64,000 nucleotides of DNA from CAWGHZ01 sp963822575 (GTDB lineage Bacteria > Pseudomonadota > Alphaproteobacteria > MPNO01 > DASWLB01). The DNA is taken from positions 709,358 through 773,357 of the forward strand of contig CAWGHZ010000006.1 in NCBI GenBank assembly GCA_963822575.1, in the 5' to 3' direction. The translations under genes were made by a program, and so were the position numbers. The notes beneath the pieces were generated by a model, which was not told where the DNA came from, did not search any database, and saw only the letters and a list, made by a program, of their open reading frames with translations. Positions 1 through 7,199 of the stretch are shown one piece after another (within the stretch, counting starts at the first letter, position 1; each line of letters starts with the position of its first letter).

Positions 1-294
1 CCCCGGCGCCAGGTTCTGCACGAACACGTCGGCGCGGTCGATCATGCGGTGAAGAAGCGCGCGGTCGCCCGCGTCCTTGATGTCGAGCGCGATCGACTCC
101 TTGCCGCGGTTGAGCCAGACGAAATAGCTCGCCTGGCCGTTCACCGCCGTGTCGTATCCGCGCGCGAAATCGCCCTCCGGCCGCTCGATCTTGATGACCC
201 GCGCCCCCGCGTCGGCGAGGCGCGAGGTGCAGAACGGCGCCGCCACCGCCTGCTCCAGCGCGACGACCAGCGTGCCGGAGAGGGGCAGCGTCAA
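1..294 (-). CDS. CaiB/BaiF family CoA-transferase, N-terminal part
   Basis: Partial gene running off the left edge; only about 98 N-terminal residues are visible. The translation (TTG start, MTLPLSGTLVVALEQAVAAP, later RLADAGARVIKIERP and YFVWLNRGKESIALDIK) is the typical beginning of class III CoA-transferases, which move CoA between carboxylic acids in the cytoplasm. The TTG start overlaps the TGA of the upstream cupin gene, so the two are probably co-transcribed. The substrate cannot be told from this fragment; neighbouring acyl-CoA enzymes suggest a catabolic acid. Confidence 0.8.
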   Translation of the reverse strand, partial: MTLPLSGTLVVALEQAVAAPFCTSRLADAGARVIKIERPEGDFARGYDTAVNGQASYFVWLNRGKESIALDIKDAGDRALLHRMIDRADVFVQNLAPG

Positions 295-765
295 TACGGC
301 TCGCCGTTCTTGTGGACGAAGCGGCGGGTGCCGTCGGGCAAAGTCTCGAGGGCAAGGTCGACGTCGGGATACTCGGCCTTCTCGTCGCGGGCCCGCGTGC
401 CGACTTCGAGGTAGCGGGCGTCGCGGTCGGTGCGGTTGACCAGATGGTGCCCGTCCGCCTTGCCCGCCGGGAAGCAGGCCGCCATGCCGGGCCCAAGCAC
501 CTGCTCGCCCGTGTCGGTGATCAGCGTCAGCTCGCCCTCGACGACATAGATGAACTCGTCCTCGCGGTGGTGCCAGTGCCGGTGCGCCGACCAGCCGCCG
601 GACGGCAGGGTGGTGAGATTCACCCCGAACTGGGTGAGCCCGCCCGCGTCGCCCAGCACGCGGCGCTGGCGCAGGGCCACCTTGCCCTTCAGGGGATCGG
701 GATAGCGCGTGCCGGTGACCGGCGCGATCTGCGTTCGGGTCGAAGGCGGGTGGTTTGGGTGGCAT
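291..765 (-). CDS. Small cupin-domain protein, probable N-terminal frameshift
   Basis: A single cupin barrel of about 160 residues. Motif 1 contains HRHWHHREDEFIYVVEG and a C-terminal strand contains HHLVNRT, giving the histidines and glutamate that normally bind a metal. Proteins of this type usually stabilise or bind small ligands or act as isomerases; no specific reaction can be assigned. The frame used by the domain has only a TTG start (776). An ATG at 765 in another frame opens with MPPKPPAFDPN, a normal-looking N-terminus, so a one-base shift near 735 is likely. Its stop overlaps the downstream CoA-transferase start. Confidence 0.7.
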
Positions 766-792
766 GGCGTCCTCAATCAATTCCCATATGCC

Positions 793-911
793 GTTCGCCC
801 TGAGCAGCCCCGTGCAGCGGGGTGTATCGAAGGGCGGCGGCGGCACCATCTCTCAGCGTCGTCCTTCGATACGCGCCCCTTCGGCAAGCTCAGGGGCGCT
901 ACTCAGGACAA
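793..911. repeat. Dispersed palindromic repeat (gttcgccctgag / gcaagctcaggg type)
   Basis: The gap between the cupin and the enoyl-CoA hydratase holds two inverted halves. One reads gttcgccctgagcag with cgaagggc; the other reads ccttcgatacgcgccccttc with ggcaagctcagggg. This matches a widespread class of intergenic palindromic elements in proteobacteria, known here from general knowledge. It has no coding capacity. Confidence 0.5.
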
Positions 912-936
912 ACGGAGAAAGAATAGCCCGAGCTCC

Positions 937-1675
937 TCAATGTCCGCGGCGCAGGCGCGAGGACGAGTTGATCACCGCGTGCAAATTCTGGGCGTAGTCG
1001 TTGGCGCCGGTGATATCCATCGTGTAGGCGGTGCGGGTGAACTCCTTCACCGCGCGCACCGCGGGGAGCGGCGCCTTGGTCATGGCGGCGAGCAGCGTGT
1101 CGAGCGCCGAGTCGAGCTTGGCCGCCGGCACGGCGCGGCTGACGATGCCGTAGGCAAGCGCGGTCTCGGCGTCGATCTTCTCGGTCGACCAGGTCATGTA
1201 CATGATCGCCTTGCGGTGCGCGCGGTCGATCATCGACGACATCGCCATGGTGGGCATGATGTTGTGGCCCATCTCGGGAAGCTGGAACAAGCGCGTCGTC
1301 GGCCGCGAGCGTGACGTCGGCGGCGGCGGCGAGCGCGCAGCCGAAGCCCAGCGCCTGGCCCTGTACCACGGCGACGACCGGCGCCTTCGAGGTGCGGAAC
1401 GCGCCGTAGGCGTTGAACACCACCTCGTTGTTGTCGCGGAGGTCGAGCGCCTCGGGCGGTGCTGCCGGTGCGTTGCGGCCCATCTGCGCGCGGCCGAGGC
1501 AGAAATCGGCGCCGGCGCCCTTCAGTACGATGACGTGCGCGGTCGACGACGCCTCGTTCAGCATGCGGGTCAGCTCGACCGCCATCGGGTCGGATACCTT
1601 GTTGCCGTCGTCCGGCCGGTTGATGGTGATGGTGACGACGCCGTTCTTGGTCTCGGTCAGGAACTCGTTGCTCAT
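937..1675 (-). CDS. Enoyl-CoA hydratase/isomerase family protein, frameshifted
   Basis: The start at 1675 (MSNEFLTETKNGVVTITINRP) and the oxyanion-hole segments (DFCLGRAQMG, GQALGFGCALAAAADVTLAADDA) are typical of the crotonase superfamily, which hydrates or isomerises acyl-CoA thioesters. Near 1290 the frame breaks: after ADDALV the family sequence continues in another frame as FQLPEMGHNIMPT and runs to the stop at 937. A one-base change restores a protein of about 245 residues, a normal length. The gene lies between the molybdenum hydroxylase and the cupin on the same strand. Whether the break is real or a sequencing error cannot be decided here. Confidence 0.75.
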
Positions 1676-1694
1676 GTCTCTCTCCCTGGAATGA

Positions 1695-4046
1695 TCAGCG
1701 GGCGCGGCGCGCCCGTGCGTCCTGGATGCCGCGCCACACCTTCTCGGGCGTCGCCGGCATTTCGATATGCGTCACTCCCGTCGTCCTTCAGCGCGTCGCA
1801 GATCGCGCCGACGAGGGCGGCGAGCGCCGGCACCGTGCCGCCCTCGCCGCCGGCCTTGATGCCCAGCGGGTTGGTCGGCGTCAGCACCTCGTTGAAGCCG
1901 GTGCCGAACGACGGCACCTCGTCAGCGCGCGGGATGCCGTAATCCATGAACGACGCCGCCAGCATCTGACCGGTCGCGCGGTCGTAGATGCAGTTCTCCA
2001 GCATCGCCTGGCCGAGCCCCTGCACCACGCCGCCGTGCGACTGGCCGTGCACGATCAGCGGGTTGACGATGCGCCCCACGTCCTCGATCGCGTCGTAGCG
2101 CACCACTTGGTAGGCGCCCGTGGCGGGGTCGACCTCCACCTCGCAGACGTGGCAGCCATTGGGGAAGACCAGGAAGCTCATCACCTCGTCGGCGACGCCG
2201 TCGAGCCTTCCTTGAGGTCGGCCGGCAGGTCGGCGCGCTCGTGCGCCGCCTTCGCCACGTCGAAGATGTCGACCGACCGGTCGGTTCCCGCCACGGTGAA
2301 CCGGCCGGCCGCGAACACGATGTCGGCGTCGGCCGCCTCCAGCATGTGGGCGGCGATGCGCTTGCCCTTGTCGATGATTTGGTCGGCGGCCTTGATCATC
2401 ACCATCGACGCGAGGCGCATGGACCGGCCGGCGTGCGAGCCGCCGCCTTCCTTCACCACGTCGGTGTCGCCCTCGAGGAAGCGGATCGTGTCGATCGGCA
2501 CGCCGAGCCATTCGACCACCACCTGGGCGAAGCTGGTTTCGTGGCCCTGGCCCGAGGATTGCGTGCCGACGACCAGCCCCACCGTGCCCTCGGGCTTCAC
2601 CTCGATCTCAGCCCGCTCGCGCGGTGCGCCGGACGAGGATTCGAGGTAGTTGGTGAGCACGCGCCCGCGCTTCATGCCGCGCTTCGCCGACTCGGCCGCG
2701 CGCTCGGCGTACCCGTCCCAGTCGTTGAGCGCGATGGCGAGGTCCATGTTCTTGGCGAACGCGCCGGTGTCGTAGGTCGCGCCCATCGGGTTCCGGTAGG
2801 GCATCTTCTTCGGTGGAATCAGGTTCTTGCCGCGCAGTTCGACCGGGTCCCAGCCGTGCTCGCGCGCCGCCAGATCCATCAGCCGCTCCAGCACGAACAC
2901 CACCTCGGGCCGTCCGGCCGAGCGGTACGGGTTGGTCGGCGGCGTGTTGGAGATCACCGCGCGGCCGCGGCAATAGGCGACCGGCACGTCATAGAGCCCG
3001 GTCATGATCTGGATGCCCTTGTGCAGCGGCACCATGTTGACCGAATGCGCGCCGAGGTTCGAGAGGTTGGACGAGCGCATGGCGAGGATGCGCCCGTCGG
3101 CGTCGAAGGCGAGCTCCGCGCTCACCACCAGATCGCGCCCCTGATAGTCCGACAGGAACGCCTCGGTGCGGTCGCAGGTCCATTTGACCGGCCGTCCGAC
3201 CACCTTGGCAGCGTGGCAGACCAGGGTGAACTCGGGATAGAACGGGTTGCGCGTGCCGTAATTGCCGCCGACGTCGCCGGTGATGACCCGCACCTTGTCG
3301 GGCGCGACGCCCAGCGTGCCGGCCAGCGCGCGCTTCATCCGGACCGCCCCGCCCGACCCGGCGTTGAGTGTGTACTTGCCGGTGGCGGGATCGTAATGGC
3401 CGGTCGCGGCGCGCGGCTCCATCGTGACGCCGGTGCAGCGCTGGATCCAGGTGTCGAATTTGGTGGTCTTCGCCGCCTTGGCGAAAGCCGCGTCGGTACC
3501 GGCCTTGTCGCCCGCGTCGGCGTCCAGCACCACATTGGCCGGCCGGTCGTCGTAGAGCGTCGGCGCGCCCGGCTCGGCCGCCGCGGCGGTGTCGGTGACG
3601 GCCTCCAGCACCTCCCAGTCGATTTCCACCGCCTCCGCCGCGTCGCGCGCGGCCTCGTCGGTCTCGGCGATCACCATCGCCACCGCCTCGCCGACAAAGC
3701 GGGCGCGGTCGGGCGGCAGGGGGTGGTGGATCGCGACGTAGGTCGGGCTGCCGTCGCGGTTGTGTAGCTCGATATCGACCCCGCCCGACGGGATCGGCGA
3801 ATGCGGGATCGGCTTGATGCCCTGGGCGAGAAGGTCGGCACCGGTCAGCACCGCCAGCACGCCCGGCATGGCGCGCGCGGCCGCCGCGTCGATCGCGCGG
3901 ATGCGCGCATGGGCGTGGGGCGAGCGCACGAACACCGCGCGCGTCTGGCCGGCGGCGGAATAGTCGTCGCTGTACTGGCCGGCCCCGGTCATCAGCCGCT
4001 GGTCCTCGCGGCGGACCACCGGCTCGCCGATCTTGCCGTCGAACAT
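1695..4046 (-). CDS. Xanthine dehydrogenase family molybdopterin-binding subunit (CoxL-like), two frameshifts
   Basis: Large subunit of a molybdenum hydroxylase, about 780 residues when repaired. The N-terminus (GEPVVRREDQRLMTGAGQY) and FVRSPHAHARIRAID are family hallmarks; TGDVGGNYGTRNPFYPE, NPYRSAGRPE, SHAGRSMRLASM and the final GIKAGGEGGT (with the catalytic-position glutamate) belong to the cofactor region. Such enzymes hydroxylate aromatic or N-heterocyclic carbons with water. The frame shifts near 2205 and again near 1780, after which IEMPATPEKVWRGIQDARAR closes the protein at 1695. The usual iron-sulfur and FAD subunits are not adjacent, so partners must lie elsewhere. The substrate is unknown. 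Confidence 0.8.
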
Positions 4047-4154
4047 GGCGTCTCCGTTGTTCTGGTTCTTGGGTTGCGGCGCATGTTAGCCAAGGCGGGT
4101 GCGCCTGTCGCGGGCCGTTTGCGTCGGATCGGCAGACCGGCTAAACCACCGCGC

Positions 4155-4841
4155 ATGGCAACGGACAACACCACCATCGCCGTCCTTGGCGGCACCGGCG
4201 CGCTGGGCGCGGCCCTGGCCGGCCGCTGGCTCGCCGCCGGCCATCACGTCCTGATCGGCTCGCGCGACGCGGCCAGGGCGGCCGAGGCGGCCAAGGTGCT
4301 CGCCGCCAAGGCCAAGGCGCCGGCCGACCGCGCGTCAGGCGCGACCAACCGCGACGCAGCGGCCGAGGCCGAGATCGTCGTGCTGTCGGTCCCCTGGGCC
4401 GGCCACCGCGCGATGCTGGAAGACGTGCGCGACGCGGTGCAGGGCAAGATCGTCGTCGACACCACAGTGCCGCTGGTGCCGCCCCGCGTCGCCCGCGTCC
4501 AGCTTCCGCCCGCGGACTCGGCTGCCAAGACCGCGCAGGATTTCCTCGGCGAGGGGGTGAAAGTGGTCTCCGCGTTCCATTCCGTCGCCGCCCACCGCTT
4601 GGCCGTGAACGAGCCGGTCGATTGCGACGTGCTGGTGTTCGGCAACGACCCGGCGGCGCGCGCCATCGTGTGCGGCCTGGTCGAGGATGTGGGCCTCAAG
4701 GCGTGGCACGGAGGCGCGATCGACAACTCGGCCGCGTCCGAGGCGCTGACCTCCGTCCTGATCTTCATCAACCGCCGCTACGGGATCGACGGCGCCGGGT
4801 TCCGCATCACCGGCACGCCCGGCGAAGCCAAGAGCGAGTAG
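4155..4841 (+). CDS. npdG: NADPH-dependent F420 reductase (F420:NADPH oxidoreductase)
   Basis: A 228-residue protein with a Rossmann dinucleotide motif at the N-terminus (IAVLGGTGALGAALAGRWL) followed by GHHVLIGSRD, where the arginine would bind the NADP phosphate. Later ILSVPW-like and VVDTTVPLVPP segments and VVSAFHSVAAHRL are typical of the Fno/NpdG family. It moves hydride between NADP(H) and coenzyme F420, providing F420H2 for LLM-type oxidoreductases. It is the first gene of the F420 cluster, with cofE starting 5 bases after its stop. The ATG at 4155 is chosen because the Rossmann motif begins six residues later. Confidence 0.85.
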   Translation: MATDNTTIAVLGGTGALGAALAGRWLAAGHHVLIGSRDAARAAEAAKVLAAKAKAPADRASGATNRDAAAEAEIVVLSVPWAGHRAMLEDVRDAVQGKIVVDTTVPLVPPRVARVQLPPADSAAKTAQDFLGEGVKVVSAFHSVAAHRLAVNEPVDCDVLVFGNDPAARAIVCGLVEDVGLKAWHGGAIDNSAASEALTSVLIFINRRYGIDGAGFRITGTPGEAKSE

Positions 4842-4846
4842 TCCGG

Positions 4847-5602
4847 ATGGCGGTGCCTCGGCTCGAGGTGATCGCGCTTCCCGGCCTCCCCGAAATCCGG
4901 CCCGGCGACGATCTGGCCGCGCTGATCCGCGAAGCGCTTTCGCGCGCGGCCCTCGCGCCGCAGCCGGGCGACGTGCTGGTGGTGGCGCAAAAGATCGTGT
5001 CCAAGGCCGAGGACCGGTTCGTCGAGTTGGCGCGGGTCACGCCGTCCGAGGCGGCGATCCGCCTCGCGGGCGAGACCGACAAGGACCCGCGCATGGTCCA
5101 TCTGATCCTGGGCGAGTCCGACCGCGTGCTGCGCCACCGCAGGAACGTGCTGATCGTAGTGCACAAGCGCGGCTGGGTGCTCGCCAACGCGGGCGTAGAC
5201 GCCTCCAACGTCGGGCGCGAAGGCTGCGTGCTGCTCCTGCCGGAGGATCCGGACGCGAGTGCAGAAAAATTGCAGACGGCTCTCGGCCTTCCCGTCATCG
5301 TCAGCGATTCGTGGGGCCGCGCTTGGCGCACCGGCACAACGGGCGTAGCGCTCGGCGTCGCCGGCCTGCCCGCGGTGCTCGATTTGCGCGGCCGCGCGAC
5401 GGACCGCGACGGGCGCACATTGCGCGCGACAGAGATCGCCGTCGCCGACGAGATCGCCGCCGCCGCCTCGCTCGTCCAGGGCGCGGGCGACGAGGGCACG
5501 CCCGTCGTGCTGGTCCGCGGCGCCGCCGCGCTACTTGCCGCCGCCCCGTCCTCTACGGCCGCTCGGCTGGTGCGCGCGAAGGACGAGGATCTGTTCCTGT
5601 GA
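4847..5602 (+). CDS. cofE: Coenzyme F420-0:L-glutamate ligase
   Basis: 251 residues, the single-domain CofE/FbiB-N fold length. Family segments include LPGLPEIRPGDDLA, DVLVVAQKIVSKAEDR, LVVH-type VVHKRGWVLANAGVDASNVG and VIVSDSWGRAWRTGTTGVALGVAG. The enzyme adds gamma-linked glutamates to F420-0 using GTP and divalent metal. The C-terminal FMN/nitroreductase domain of mycobacterial FbiB is absent. The stop overlaps the GTG start of cofD in a GTGA arrangement, indicating translational coupling. Confidence 0.9.
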   Translation: MAVPRLEVIALPGLPEIRPGDDLAALIREALSRAALAPQPGDVLVVAQKIVSKAEDRFVELARVTPSEAAIRLAGETDKDPRMVHLILGESDRVLRHRRNVLIVVHKRGWVLANAGVDASNVGREGCVLLLPEDPDASAEKLQTALGLPVIVSDSWGRAWRTGTTGVALGVAGLPAVLDLRGRATDRDGRTLRATEIAVADEIAAAASLVQGAGDEGTPVVLVRGAAALLAAAPSSTAARLVRAKDEDLFL

Positions 5603-6540
5603 CCGTCGTCGCGCTATCCGGCGGGGTGGGGGGCGCCAAGCTAGCGCTGGGGCTTGCGCAGGTCGTGCCGGCGGATGCGCTGACCGTCGTTGTCAATGTG
5701 GGCGACGATTTCGAGCATCTCGGGCTTTCCATCTCGCCCGACATCGACACGCTGACCTATGTCCTGGCGGGGCTCGACGATACCGAGCGCGGCTGGGGGC
5801 GGCGCGGCGAAAGCTGGGTCTTCATGGATGCGCTCAAGGCGCTCGGCGGCGAGACGTGGTTCAACCTCGGCGACAAGGACCTCGCGCTCCATGTCGAGCG
5901 CACGCGAAGGCTGAAGGCCGGTGAGACGCTGTCGCAGGTCACCGCCAAGATCGCCCGCCGCCTCGGCATCGCGCCGCGCATCATGCCGGCGAGCGACGAT
6001 CCGGTGCGGACTAGCGTCGAGACTCCCGACGGCCCGCTCGCCTTCCAGCACTATTTCGTGCGCGAGCAATGCCGCCCCGAAGTGCGCGGGTTCGCGTACC
6101 GTGGCGCGGAGAGGGCGCGCGCGAATCCCGATGTACTCGCCGCTTTGGCCGCGTCCGACATCGAAGCCGTCATCATCTGCCCCTCCAACCCCTATATCAG
6201 CGTCGATCCGATGCTGGCCATTCCGACGCTGCGCCAGGCGGTCGAGCGGTGCCTCGCGCCGGTCATCGCCGTCTCCCCCATCGTCGGCGGGCGGGCACTC
6301 AAGGGTCCGGCGGCGAAGATGATGGCCGAGCTCGGTGTCGCCCCCAACGCCCTTTCCGTCGCGCGCCATTACGGCGCGCTGCTCGACGGGTTCGTGCTGG
6401 ACCGCGCGGATGCGGCGTCGGCGGCGGAAATCCACGATCTTGGGATGGCGGTCCTCGCCGCGCCGACGGTAATGCGCACGGCCGAGGACAAGGCGGCGCT
6501 GGCCCGGGCGGTGCTGGATTTCGCGGCGACGCTCGCCTAG
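5599..6540 (+). CDS. cofD: 2-phospho-L-lactate transferase (F420 precursor transferase)
   Basis: 313 residues from a GTG start overlapping the cofE stop. The N-terminal VALSGGVGGAKLALGLA is the nucleotide-binding signature of CofD/FbiA, followed by VVVNVGDDFEHLGLSISPD and later CPSNPYISVDPML and VSPIVGGRALKGPAAKMM. The enzyme transfers a phospholactyl or phosphoenolpyruvyl moiety from its GDP-activated form to the deazaflavin FO, giving F420-0 or dehydro-F420-0. It sits between cofE and cofC, as expected for a complete pathway. Confidence 0.93.
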   Translation: MTVVALSGGVGGAKLALGLAQVVPADALTVVVNVGDDFEHLGLSISPDIDTLTYVLAGLDDTERGWGRRGESWVFMDALKALGGETWFNLGDKDLALHVERTRRLKAGETLSQVTAKIARRLGIAPRIMPASDDPVRTSVETPDGPLAFQHYFVREQCRPEVRGFAYRGAERARANPDVLAALAASDIEAVIICPSNPYISVDPMLAIPTLRQAVERCLAPVIAVSPIVGGRALKGPAAKMMAELGVAPNALSVARHYGALLDGFVLDRADAASAAEIHDLGMAVLAAPTVMRTAEDKAALARAVLDFAATLA

Positions 6541-6551
6541 TCTGCGTCGCC

Positions 6552-7199
6552 ATGTGGGCCATCGTACCGGTCAAGTCGTTCCGCGGCGCGAAGAGCCGCC
6601 TCGCCCCCGTCCTCTCGGCGGACAAGCGGGCCGGCCTCGCCGCGGCCATGCTCGCCGACGTGCTGGCGGCGCTCGCCGCGACGCCCGGCCTCGCCGGCGT
6701 CATGGTTGTCGCGAACGAGCCGGGCGTCGCGCCCGAGGGCGTGCGCGTGCTAGTCGACCGCGCGGCGTGCGGCCAGTCGGCGGCAGTCGCCCAGGGGGTG
6801 CGCGCGCTGGCGGCCGAGGGGGTGCGCGAAATGGTGACGGTGCCGGGCGACGTACCGCTGGCGACGTCGGACGAGATCGCGGCCGTAATCGGCCACAGGC
6901 CGGGGCCAGCGGTCTCGATCGCACCGGCGCGCGACCGGCTCGGCACCAACGCGCTCGCCTGCACGCCCTCGGATGTGATCCGGTTCGCGTTCGGTGCGGC
7001 GAGCTTCGACCCGCACTGCGAAGCGGCGCGCGCGGCCGGCGCACGACTGCGCGTCCTCGACCTGCCGGGCCTCGGGCTCGATATCGACATACCGGACGAT
7101 CTGGCCGAGCTGGTGCGGCGCGGGGCGCGGGGCGCGACCGGCCGCTTCCTCGCCCAGTCCGGAATCGCCGCGCGCCTCGCCGGGGCGCTCACGACATGA
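6552..7199 (+). CDS. cofC: 2-phospho-L-lactate (or PEP) guanylyltransferase
   Basis: 215 residues beginning WAIVPVKSFRGAKSRLAPVLS, the CofC/FbiD nucleotidyltransferase signature, with VPGDVPLATSDEI for metal and nucleotide binding and ARDRLGTNAL further on. It activates phospholactate or phosphoenolpyruvate with GTP to supply the donor used by CofD. Its TGA overlaps the ATG of fbiC (ATGA), so it is coupled to the deazaflavin synthase. Assignment rests on motif recognition and operon context. Confidence 0.9.
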   Translation: MWAIVPVKSFRGAKSRLAPVLSADKRAGLAAAMLADVLAALAATPGLAGVMVVANEPGVAPEGVRVLVDRAACGQSAAVAQGVRALAAEGVREMVTVPGDVPLATSDEIAAVIGHRPGPAVSIAPARDRLGTNALACTPSDVIRFAFGAASFDPHCEAARAAGARLRVLDLPGLGLDIDIPDDLAELVRRGARGATGRFLAQSGIAARLAGALTT

